In this document: positions 7,962-14,636 of the stretch, one piece after another | Layout of the letters: every line of letters starts with the position of its first letter | Numbering within the stretch: position 1 is the first letter of the stretch | From: an uncultured Actinomycetes bacterium | GTDB lineage: Bacteria; Actinomycetota; Actinomycetes; Nanopelagicales; Nanopelagicaceae | Direction of reading: 5' to 3' | DNA length: 54,124 bases | NCBI GenBank assembly: GCA_903902965.1 | Contig: CAIUXE010000086.1 | Coordinates: 1-54,124 of the forward strand | The notes under the pieces: generated by a model | The model's database searches: none | Told to the model about the DNA's origin: nothing | Seen by the model: only the letters and a program-made list of their open reading frames with translations | Position numbers and translations under genes: made by a program

Positions 7962-8371
7962 GTGCGCTAACCGGAATCGAAGTTGGTGCTGAATTGCCTA
8001 CACAAACTTTTCAATTAGATCGAACGATGCTGAGCAATTATGCAAAAGCAAGTGGGGATTTAAATCCGATTCACTTAGATGAGGCGTTCGCTAAAAGCGT
8101 TGGCTTACCAAATGTAATTGCGCACGGAATGCTCACCATGGCGCTCGCCGGAAAAGCTTTAAATACTTGGTGCAATAAAGAGTTCAAAGTAGTTGAAATC
8201 TTTGCTCGTTTCACTAAGCCAGTTATTGTTGAGGCAGATTCGACCACCGCTTTAGAAGTTAGTGGAAAGATCGGTGAAATTACCGAGGAAAAGATTAGAG
8301 TTGATTTGACCGTTATTTCAAATGAGCAAAAAGTACTTGGTATGACTCGTGCTTTTGTGATTAAGGCATAA
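7958..8371 (+). CDS. HadB-like MaoC (R)-3-hydroxyacyl dehydratase subunit
   Basis: A 137-residue hotdog-fold enzyme that begins at the ATG overlapping the previous stop. A further upstream in-frame ATG at 7928 lies inside hadA and is disfavoured. The MaoC hydratase motif is intact, with Asp34 and His39 in ASGDLNPIHLDEAFA followed by NVIAHGML. This is the catalytic partner of the preceding subunit, and the pair probably performs the dehydration step of fatty-acid synthesis in the cytoplasm. In mycobacteria the homologous pair serves mycolic-acid elongation; there is no evidence for mycolates here. Confidence 0.87.
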   Translation: MSALTGIEVGAELPTQTFQLDRTMLSNYAKASGDLNPIHLDEAFAKSVGLPNVIAHGMLTMALAGKALNTWCNKEFKVVEIFARFTKPVIVEADSTTALEVSGKIGEITEEKIRVDLTVISNEQKVLGMTRAFVIKA

Positions 8372-8374
8372 ATC

Positions 8375-9391
8375 ATGGAACTAGCTAAATTAAGTACATT
8401 CCGAGTTGGCGGTCCCGCTAAAAAACTAGTCGTTGCCACTAATGAAAGTGAAATCATTGCTGCCGTAGAAAATGCCGGCAAAGAAGCAATTCTGATTATC
8501 GGTGCAGGATCAAATTTACTTATTAGTGATCAAGGTTTTGCTGGAACCGTATTAGTTATCAAAAGCACCGGCTCTTCTCTTGATCAAGATGCATGTTCGG
8601 GTGGAACAATTACCGTAAGTGCGGGAGAAAATTGGGAAAGTTTTGTTGAACGAACTATAGAACAAGGCTTTAGCGGACTTGAATCGATGAGTGGAATTCC
8701 GGGAACAGTTGGAGCAGTTCCAATTCAAAACGTAGGTGCTTATGGTCATGAAGTTGCCGAATTTATTGCCAGAGTCCGTACGTACGATCGCTCGAGAGAA
8801 GAGATCGTAACTTTTACTGCAAATCAATGTGGCTTTGGATATAGAACGTCTTTATTTAAAGAAGAGCCAAACCGCTGGGTTGTTTTAGATGTGACTTTTC
8901 AATTAAAAGTTGGGGAGTTGTCTGCTCCAATTATGTATCGTGAATTAGCGAATGAATTAGGCGTTGAAATTGGTTCACGAGTAGAAGTAGCAAAATGCCG
9001 AGCTGCAGTATTGAAATTAAGAAAGAGTAAAGGGATGTTGCTTGATGAAACAGACTCTGACACTTGGTCAGCTGGTTCATTCTTTACTAATCCAGTTGTG
9101 AGTACCTCTGTAGCTAAAGCATTACCTGAAGAAGCGCCAAGATGGATTGTCGGAGACAACAAAATTAAAGTTTCAGCAGCATGGTTGTTACAAAACTCTG
9201 GAATTTCTCGAGGCGATCGCCTTGGAGGAGCCGGCATTTCAAGCAAACACGTATTAGCACTTTGCAATACAGATAATGCAACAGCTCAAGAGATTATTGA
9301 GTTGGCTAAAAAAGCCCGCAAAGCGGTGAACGATAATTTCGGAATCATGCTCACCCCAGAGGTGCGCCTAATCGGTCTTACCCTTGATTAA
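8375..9391 (+). CDS. murB: UDP-N-acetylenolpyruvoylglucosamine reductase
   Basis: A 338-residue flavoenzyme of peptidoglycan precursor synthesis that reduces UDP-GlcNAc-enolpyruvate to UDP-MurNAc using NADPH. It starts with the typical [10 protein letters not shown] segment. The FAD-binding [14 protein letters not shown] and [18 protein letters not shown] motifs are present, the proton-donor serine is in SAGSFFTNP, and the terminal Glu is in TPEVRLIG. It lies 3 bases after hadB. Its 3' end overlaps the convergent aminotransferase gene by 14 bases, leaving no room for a separate terminator. Confidence 0.95.
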   Translation: MELAKLSTFRVGGPAKKLVVATNESEIIAAVENAGKEAILIIGAGSNLLISDQGFAGTVLVIKSTGSSLDQDACSGGTITVSAGENWESFVERTIEQGFSGLESMSGIPGTVGAVPIQNVGAYGHEVAEFIARVRTYDRSREEIVTFTANQCGFGYRTSLFKEEPNRWVVLDVTFQLKVGELSAPIMYRELANELGVEIGSRVEVAKCRAAVLKLRKSKGMLLDETDSDTWSAGSFFTNPVVSTSVAKALPEEAPRWIVGDNKIKVSAAWLLQNSGISRGDRLGGAGISSKHVLALCNTDNATAQEIIELAKKARKAVNDNFGIMLTPEVRLIGLTLD

Positions 9392-10586
9392 TTAAGTTTT
9401 TAATACGGGTAATACCTTCAATTAAATCTTCATCACTTAATGCGTATGAGAATCGCAAGTAACCTGAAGGACCAAATGCTTCACCTGGCACTGCAGCAAC
9501 TTCGACTTCGTCAAGAATTAAATTTGCTAACTCGCTACTTGTCTGAGGTTTCTTTCCGCGAATCTCTCTTCCAAGAACCCCATGCACAGCTGGGTAAGCG
9601 TAGAAAGCACCTTGTGGTGTTGGACATGAAAAACCATCAATCTCATTTAACATTTTTACAATTAAATTACGGCGGCGCAAAAATGCAACTTTCATTTCAT
9701 TTGAAGCACTCAAATCACCAGTAAGAGCGGCGATAGCTGCACGTTGTGAAACGTTTGCAACATTTGCAGTCATGTGTGATTGTAAATTTGTTGCAGCTTT
9801 AATAATATCTTTTGGTCCAGCCATCCAGCCAACGCGCCAACCGGTCATTGCATAAGTTTTTGCAACACCGTTCAACACAATTGTGCGATCACGTAACTCT
9901 GGAAACATAACTGGAAGCGATGGAGCAGTAGCTCCGTCGTAAAGTAAGTGCTCATAAATTTCATCTGTTAAAACCCAGATCTCATGCTTAAGTGCCCATT
10001 CACCAATTGCACGAACTTGTTCAACTGTGTAAACAGATCCGGTTGGGTTGCTAGGAGAACAAAAAATAAGTGCTTTAGTTCTTGGCGTACGTGCTGCTTC
10101 AAGTTGTTCTACAGTCACGCAATAATTGCTTGTTTCATCTGCAAAAACTTCAACTGGAATTCCACCAGCGATACGAATCTGTTCTGGATATGTTGTCCAA
10201 TAAGGAGCAGGAAGAATTACTTCATCGCCCTCATCAACAATTGTGGCAACTGCTTGGAATACAGCTTGCTTCCCACCATTTGTTACTAAAACATTTTCAA
10301 CTGCAATATCAAAATTTGAATCACGTTTAGTTTTCGCGACAATCGCTTCGCGCAATTCTGGTAAACCTGCAACTGGGGTATAACGATGATTTGATGGAAC
10401 CCGGATTGCCTTTTCAGCTGCATCTAAAATGTAACCTGGAGTTGGGAAATCAGGCTCCCCAGCCCCAAAACCAATCACTGGCCGACCGGCGGCTTTCAAG
10501 GCTTTGGCTTTGGCATCAACAGCAAGGGTGGCTGATTCGGCGATAGCGGCGATTCGGCGGGAGATTCGGCTTTGATTTGGGCTCAT
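9378..10586 (-). CDS. aspC: Class I aminotransferase, aspartate aminotransferase-like
   Basis: A 402-residue PLP enzyme on the minus strand. The PLP lysine is Lys243 ([13 protein letters not shown]), the PLP-contacting aspartate is in LTDEIYEHL, and the substrate-carboxylate Arg is in GYLRFSYA. The ATG at 10586 is preferred over an in-frame GTG at 10604 because GCAGGA lies 9 bases before the ATG while nothing resembles a ribosome site before the GTG. The closest family is the 1-beta/1-gamma aspartate/prephenate aminotransferases, which move amino groups between aspartate and 2-oxoglutarate. It is convergent with murB and divergent from trnW-secE. Confidence 0.9.
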   Translation of the reverse strand: MSPNQSRISRRIAAIAESATLAVDAKAKALKAAGRPVIGFGAGEPDFPTPGYILDAAEKAIRVPSNHRYTPVAGLPELREAIVAKTKRDSNFDIAVENVLVTNGGKQAVFQAVATIVDEGDEVILPAPYWTTYPEQIRIAGGIPVEVFADETSNYCVTVEQLEAARTPRTKALIFCSPSNPTGSVYTVEQVRAIGEWALKHEIWVLTDEIYEHLLYDGATAPSLPVMFPELRDRTIVLNGVAKTYAMTGWRVGWMAGPKDIIKAATNLQSHMTANVANVSQRAAIAALTGDLSASNEMKVAFLRRRNLIVKMLNEIDGFSCPTPQGAFYAYPAVHGVLGREIRGKKPQTSSELANLILDEVEVAAVPGEAFGPSGYLRFSYALSDEDLIEGITRIKNLINQG

Positions 10587-10674
10587 AAGGGGCAATCCTG
10601 CCACTAATTAATAGGAATGCGAGCCGGTCTTCCTTTCTTAGATTTGGCTGGATTAGTTAGGCGACCGCTCGAGT

Positions 10675-10704
10675 TAGACCCGACCCCACCTCAGCCTCTA
10701 CACT
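10675..10704 (+). promoter_or_regulatory. Putative promoter for trnW-secE-nusG-rplKA
   Basis: TAGACC at 10675-10680 and TACACT at 10699-10704 are separated by 18 bases. This repeats the TTGACC-N18-TACYCT layout seen before rplJ, rpsL and rplM, with one change in the -35. It lies in the 179-base gap between the divergent aminotransferase and trnW. Confidence 0.45.
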
Positions 10705-10783
10705 CACCCGTCTAGCGCTTCGGATCTTCCCCGCTTTTGAGTTACTTAGTGGCTCCTGATTGGGTAAGGCCTTGAAGTTCTGG

Positions 10784-10856
10784 AGGGCAGTAGTTCAATT
10801 GGTAGAGCACCGGTCTCCAAAACCGGGGGTTGGGGGTTCAAATCCCTTCTGCCCTG
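10784..10856 (+). tRNA. trnW: tRNA-Trp (anticodon CCA)
   Basis: A 73-base cloverleaf with acceptor AGGGCAG/CTGCCCT, anticodon stem CCGGT/ACCGG around loop CTCCAAA (anticodon CCA), and T-arm GGGGG-TTCAAAT-CCCTT, which uses two G-T wobbles. The discriminator is G, the usual base for bacterial tRNA-Trp. tRNA-Trp directly before secE-nusG is a classic actinobacterial arrangement and suggests co-transcription. Confidence 0.96.
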
Positions 10857-10896
10857 CGACAAATCAAATGAGTTTTAACGAAAGAAAGGAATTGTG

Positions 10897-11121
10897 ATGA
10901 GCGAGAAAGAAGGCGCAGTAAATGAGCGCTTAAATATTTTCGCGCGCGCAGGACTTTTCTATCGCCAAATTGTTTCAGAGTTGCGCAAAGTTGTCTGGCC
11001 ATCTCGCAAGCAGTTGTCGACTTACACGGCAGTTGTTTTAGTTTTCGTAACTTTCATAATTGCAGTCGTTTCACTATTTGATGTTGTGCTTACCAAAATT
11101 ACCTTCTGGGTTTTTGGTTAA
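10897..11121 (+). CDS. secE: Preprotein translocase subunit SecE
   Basis: A 74-residue single-span membrane protein. The conserved amphipathic segment SELRKVVWPSRKQL precedes one hydrophobic helix (about residues 43-65), as in other short SecE proteins. A GTG at 10894 is also in frame, but AAAGGA at 10884-10889 is 7 bases from the ATG at 10897 and only 4 from the GTG, so the ATG is used. SecE clamps the SecY channel; the secY gene lies 25 kb downstream. Confidence 0.94.
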   Translation: MSEKEGAVNERLNIFARAGLFYRQIVSELRKVVWPSRKQLSTYTAVVLVFVTFIIAVVSLFDVVLTKITFWVFG

Positions 11122-11147
11122 TAGAGATTTAGCGGAAAGGAGTAACA

Positions 11148-11924
11148 ATGGTTGACGATCCATTTGCAGCAGCGTTAGCTGCATCAGCAAATGAACTTAA
11201 TTCAGCGCATGAGAAATCAGCGGAATTAGCTGAAGTGATTGAAGTAGTTGTTACCTCCGAAGTTCAGCACGCGGATGTAGTGCTTGTAGAAGATGTAGCT
11301 CCAGTAGTTGATGAAGATGTGACTCTTGATGATGACGGTCAAGTTCTTGACGATCCTCTAGCTGAGTTCCGCAGAGCACTTCACAACGCCCCTGGCGATT
11401 GGTTTGTAATTCACTCTTACGCTGGTTATGAAAATCGCGTAAAAGGAAACCTTGAAAACAGAATCCAATCTCTGAACATGGAAGATTTTATTTATCAGAT
11501 TGAAGTTCCAAAAGAAGAGATCACTGAAATTAAAAACGGTCAGCGTAAACAAGTTACTCGAAATGTTTTCCCTGGTTATGTTCTTGTGCGCATGGATTTA
11601 ACTGATGAATCTTGGACTGTTGTTCGTAATACTCCAGGAGTGACCGGATTCGTTGGTCATGGCCATAATCCAAACCCACTGACATTCTCAGAAGTAGAAG
11701 CAATTCTTGCTCCACGTCCACTTAAGAAATCTGAAAGACCACAAATTAAGGTGGTTGATTTTGAAATTGGCGAATCCGTAACTGTTATGGATGGCCCATT
11801 CGCAACTTTGCCTGCATCAATTAGCGAAATCATGCCTGAGCAGGCGAAACTCAAAGTCCTTGTTTCAATCTTTGGACGCGAGACTCCAGTTGAACTTTCC
11901 TTCAGTCAAGTACAGAAGATATAG
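11148..11924 (+). CDS. nusG: Transcription termination/antitermination factor NusG
   Basis: A 258-residue protein with an acidic N-terminal extension (about residues 1-75, many Glu/Asp/Val). The NGN domain follows ([43 protein letters not shown]), and then the C-terminal KOW domain ([21 protein letters not shown]). NusG binds RNA polymerase and links it to Rho or to S10 of the ribosome. The core is standard, and a long acidic leader is common in actinobacterial NusG. An AAAGGAG site lies before the start. Confidence 0.96.
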   Translation: MVDDPFAAALAASANELNSAHEKSAELAEVIEVVVTSEVQHADVVLVEDVAPVVDEDVTLDDDGQVLDDPLAEFRRALHNAPGDWFVIHSYAGYENRVKGNLENRIQSLNMEDFIYQIEVPKEEITEIKNGQRKQVTRNVFPGYVLVRMDLTDESWTVVRNTPGVTGFVGHGHNPNPLTFSEVEAILAPRPLKKSERPQIKVVDFEIGESVTVMDGPFATLPASISEIMPEQAKLKVLVSIFGRETPVELSFSQVQKI

Positions 11925-11935
11925 GCGGAATAAAC

Positions 11936-12367
11936 ATGGCACCTAAGAAAAAGATCACCGCAATGATTAAGTTGCAGATCCAAGCTGGCGCAGCAACACC
12001 TGCACCACCAGTTGGTCCTGCTCTCGGTCAGCACGGCGTAAACATTATGGATTTCGTCAAGGCTTACAACGCCGCGACTGAAAGCCAGAAAGGTCAGATC
12101 ATTCCGGTTGAGATCAGTGTTTACGAAGATCGCTCATTTACTTTCGTAACCAAGACTCCACCAGCATCACGTCTGATCTTGAAAGCTGCAAACCTTGAAA
12201 AAGGTTCTGCAATTCCTCACAAAGTAAAAGTTGGCAACATCACGATGGCACAAGCGCGTGATATTGCAACTCTCAAGATGGCAGATCTAAATGCCAACGA
12301 TCTTGAGGCAGCAAGTTTGATCATTGCCGGTACTGCTCGTTCAATGGGCATCACTGTCAACGGTTAA
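11936..12367 (+). CDS. rplK: 50S ribosomal protein L11
   Basis: A 143-residue protein with the proline-rich N-terminal switch [22 protein letters not shown] and a C-terminal rRNA-binding domain ending in the usual GTARSMGI segment. L11 and its 23S rRNA site form the GTPase-associated centre that senses elongation factors and uncharged tRNA. It begins 12 bases after nusG and was probably transcribed with it. Length and sequence are ordinary. Confidence 0.97.
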   Translation: MAPKKKITAMIKLQIQAGAATPAPPVGPALGQHGVNIMDFVKAYNAATESQKGQIIPVEISVYEDRSFTFVTKTPPASRLILKAANLEKGSAIPHKVKVGNITMAQARDIATLKMADLNANDLEAASLIIAGTARSMGITVNG

Positions 12368-12383
12368 TAACTAAATCAGAAAG

Positions 12384-12414
12384 TGTGGGAGAGCTTGCTT
12401 GCTCGCTAACCACA
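12384..12414 (+). promoter_or_regulatory. Two-helix RNA hairpin between rplK and rplA, candidate L1 target
   Basis: TGTGG (12384-12388) pairs with CCACA (12410-12414) and GAGC (12391-12394) pairs with GCTC (12401-12404). The helices are separated by a small asymmetric internal loop. L1 is known to repress its own mRNA at a short helix-loop-helix that imitates its 23S site. The shape fits that idea, but the conserved bases were not verified. Confidence 0.35.
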
Positions 12415-12421
12415 ACCCAAC

Positions 12422-12446
12422 AGTTAAATGAAAATTTCATTTAACT
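12422..12446 (+). repeat. Perfect 12-base inverted repeat just upstream of the rplA ribosome binding site
   Basis: AGTTAAATGAAA at 12422-12433 and its exact complement at 12435-12446 flank a single A. The arm ends 4 bases before the GGAG of rplA. No U-run follows, so it is not an intrinsic terminator. It could be an RNA hairpin that sets processing or translation, or a DNA operator. Confidence 0.75.
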
Positions 12447-12460
12447 AGAATGGAGCAGAA

Positions 12461-13165
12461 ATGAAGCGCGGTAAGAAATACTTAGCAGCAGCCGAAAAAA
12501 TTAACGGCGACAACTTATATACACCTAGCCAAGCTGTTGGTTTGGCTCGCGAAACATCTGTAACAAAGTACGACTCAACTGTGGAAGTTTCACTTTCACT
12601 TGGTGTTGATCCTCGCAAAGCTGATCAAGCAATCCGTGGCGTTGTGAATTTGCCACACGGAACTGGAAAGACAGCACGTGTACTTGTCTTTGCAGGAGGC
12701 GAGCGCGCTGAAGAAGCACGTGCAGCTGGTGCAGACATCGTTGGTTCAGATGAATTAATTGATGAAGTTGCCAAAGGTCGTTTAGATTTTGATGCAGTCG
12801 TCTCGACTCCAGATCTAATGGGTAAAGTTGGCCGTCTTGGAAAAGTGCTTGGACCACGTGGCTTAATGCCAAACCCAAAGACCGGAACAGTTACCACCGA
12901 TGTTACAAAAGCAATCAATGACATCAAGGGTGGAAAAATTGAATTCCGCGTTGATAAGAATTCAAATCTTCACTTCATAATTGGCAAAGCATCATTCTCA
13001 CAAGAAGCACTTCTTGAGAATTATGTTGCAGCGATGGAAGAGGTTATGCGTGCAAAACCATCTTCATCAAAAGGTCGTTATGTAAAGAAAGCCACTATCT
13101 CAACCACGATGGGACCTGGAATTCAGGTAGATCCAAATATCGTGCGTGAGAGTGCTGGTAACTAG
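12461..13165 (+). CDS. rplA: 50S ribosomal protein L1
   Basis: A 234-residue protein of normal length with the L1 signature around [27 protein letters not shown]-type residues and the C-terminal [14 protein letters not shown] segment. L1 forms the mobile stalk that guides deacylated tRNA out of the E site and is a translational repressor of its own operon in other bacteria. The 93-base gap before it, with two hairpins, is unusually large for this compact genome. Confidence 0.97.
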   Translation: MKRGKKYLAAAEKINGDNLYTPSQAVGLARETSVTKYDSTVEVSLSLGVDPRKADQAIRGVVNLPHGTGKTARVLVFAGGERAEEARAAGADIVGSDELIDEVAKGRLDFDAVVSTPDLMGKVGRLGKVLGPRGLMPNPKTGTVTTDVTKAINDIKGGKIEFRVDKNSNLHFIIGKASFSQEALLENYVAAMEEVMRAKPSSSKGRYVKKATISTTMGPGIQVDPNIVRESAGN

Positions 13166-13182
13166 TTAGTAAATCAGCGGTT

Positions 13183-13212
13183 TTGACGGGTGGGCGCTTC
13201 GGCGCCTACTCT
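13183..13212 (+). promoter_or_regulatory. Putative promoter for rplJ-rplL-rpoB-rpoC
   Basis: TTGACG at 13183-13188 and TACTCT at 13207-13212 are 18 bases apart. The spacer carries a dyad with a TTCG centre (GTGGGCGC against GCGCCTAC) that runs into the -10. A start about 7 bases downstream would give a leader of roughly 200 bases that includes the L10 leader. Confidence 0.6.
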
Positions 13213-13218
13213 TAGCTT

Positions 13219-13366
13219 CATCAGCAGTACAAGTAGCACAAGAAGTAAGTAGTACCCGAAGACCGTAGGCCATCCCGAAAGGGATCGAAGTTCGCGAAAG
13301 CGAGACCCACGCAGGAGTACACGAGTCCCTCGATGCCTCGTTTATTCGATGCGTACGAGGGTTTTT
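13219..13366 (+). promoter_or_regulatory. Ribosomal protein L10 leader RNA with terminal hairpin
   Basis: The segment 13256-13269 (CCGAAGACCGTAGG) matches the conserved core of the bacterial L10 leader, which the L10-(L7/L12)4 complex binds to repress rplJL. Several short helices follow, for example CCC-gaaa-GGG and CGC-gaaa-GCG. The leader ends with CCTCGT (13336-13341) pairing with ACGAGG (13355-13360) and a run of five T. An alternative partner CCCTCG (13327-13332) can pair with CGAGGG (13356-13361), so a switch between two folds is possible. Confidence 0.75.
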
Positions 13367-13426
13367 GCTTTTCAAGAGCTAGTAGATGCAGGAACAAGTG
13401 AACGTTGAAGATTAGAGGAGTCGTAA

Positions 13427-14050
13427 ATGGCAAAACCTGAGAAGGCATCAGCTGTAAGTGAATTGGCGGAAGATTTCCGTACATCACAAGCAACTCTTGT
13501 CACTGAATACCGCGGATTGTCGGTGACTTCTATGAAAGCGCTTCGTCGCACACTTGGAAGCACCACCAAATACTCCGTTGTAAAAAATACTCTTACTAAA
13601 ATTGCAGCTCGCGAAGCAGGTGTTCCAATTCCTGATGAGATGCTCAAAGGTCCTTCAGCATTGGCATTTGTTAAAGGCGATCCAATTGATGCCGCACGTA
13701 TGTTGCGCGACTTCAGCCGCGAAAATCCATTTTTGGTTATCAAAGGTGGAATTTACGAAGGTAAAGCCGTTACTAAAGAAGAGGTTATGCAATTAGCCAA
13801 CCTCGAATCTCGTGAGGTTCTTCTTGCCAAGCTTGCTGGCGCAATGAAGGGCTCCATCGCAAAAGCTGCGCGCGTATTTGATGCGTTGCGAATCAAGTTG
13901 GAATCTGGTGCCCCAACCGAAGTAGCCGCATCAGTAGATGTTGTTGCACCCGTAGAAGTTGTTGCAGAAGCAGTTGCAGAAGCAGCACCAGTTGTTGAAG
14001 AAGTAGTAGCTCCAGAACCAGTTATCGAAAACAATAAGGAAGAGGCATAA
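13427..14050 (+). CDS. rplJ: 50S ribosomal protein L10
   Basis: A 207-residue protein. The N-terminal rRNA-binding domain ([20 protein letters not shown]) and the helix that carries L7/L12 dimers are recognisable. After about residue 165 there is a low-complexity Val/Ala/Glu tail ending in ENNKEEA that makes the protein longer than the usual 165-180 residues. An AGAGGAG ribosome site precedes the ATG. Expression is expected to be controlled by the leader upstream. Confidence 0.95.
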   Translation: MAKPEKASAVSELAEDFRTSQATLVTEYRGLSVTSMKALRRTLGSTTKYSVVKNTLTKIAAREAGVPIPDEMLKGPSALAFVKGDPIDAARMLRDFSRENPFLVIKGGIYEGKAVTKEEVMQLANLESREVLLAKLAGAMKGSIAKAARVFDALRIKLESGAPTEVAASVDVVAPVEVVAEAVAEAAPVVEEVVAPEPVIENNKEEA

Positions 14051-14053
14051 ATC

Positions 14054-14431
14054 ATGGCAAAACTCAGCACTGAAGATCTATTAAATCAATTCAAAGAGAT
14101 GAGCCTGGTTGAGCTCTCCGAGTTCGTTAAGTCTTTCGAGACTGAATTTGATGTAACCGCAGCAGCACCAGTTGCCGCAGCGGCTGCAGGCGGAGCAGCT
14201 CCAGCAGCAGCTGAAGCTCAAGATGAGTTCACCCTCGTTCTTGAAAACGCTGGCGCTCAGAAGATTGCAGTAATCAAAGAGGTCCGTACCTTCACCGGTC
14301 TCGGATTGAAAGAAGCCAAGGATCTAGTAGATGGTGCTCCATCTAACATCCTTGAGAAGGCAAACAAAGAGACCGTTGACAAGGCAAAGGCTGCTTTCGA
14401 AGCTGCCGGCGCTACCGTCGCAGTCAAGTAA
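14054..14431 (+). CDS. rplL: 50S ribosomal protein L7/L12
   Basis: A 125-residue stalk protein. It has an N-terminal dimerisation domain (about residues 1-33), an Ala/Gly/Pro-rich hinge (about 36-57), and a C-terminal factor-binding domain with the conserved [20 protein letters not shown] segment. Four or more copies bind L10 and recruit the translational GTPases. It follows rplJ after 3 bases. Confidence 0.97.
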   Translation: MAKLSTEDLLNQFKEMSLVELSEFVKSFETEFDVTAAAPVAAAAAGGAAPAAAEAQDEFTLVLENAGAQKIAVIKEVRTFTGLGLKEAKDLVDGAPSNILEKANKETVDKAKAAFEAAGATVAVK

Positions 14432-14454
14432 GCAGTAAATACTCTGCTCACTGG

Positions 14455-14514
14455 GTTCAAGATTTGATCAGGTGGGGGTTTCCAGCGCGAGTTGGACATC
14501 CCCACCTTTTGAAC
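14455..14514 (+). terminator. Hairpin between rplL and rpoB, probable partial attenuator
   Basis: GGTGGGG (14471-14477) pairs with CCCCACC (14500-14506), followed by four T. An outer pairing GTTCAA (14455-14460) with TTGAAC (14509-14514) can extend it. The weak T-run suggests partial rather than full termination. That would fit the need for more L7/L12 than RNA polymerase beta subunit, or the structure could be an RNase site. Confidence 0.5.
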
Positions 14515-14636
14515 GATAGCCTGCCCTCCTATCCAGTTTTGCCCTAAAGCTAAGGTCTTCGCATATAGCGGTGGTGACCCCATGGCCTGCACGTGATTTC
14601 TTACTGTCCGTTGCGAGTTCGGAAGGACCCGAAGCT

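Noticed and set aside
8071-8481. A 136-residue minus-strand open frame opposite hadB and the start of murB
   Set aside because: It runs against two well-supported genes and shows no recognisable family.
10605-10615. TATTAA near 10605-10615 (minus strand) as the aspC -10 element
   Set aside because: No acceptable -35 was found at 16-19 bases, so it was left out.
14571-14636. An upstream GTG start for rpoB adding 22 residues
   Set aside because: No ribosome site precedes it and the added sequence does not resemble the N-terminus of other RpoB proteins.
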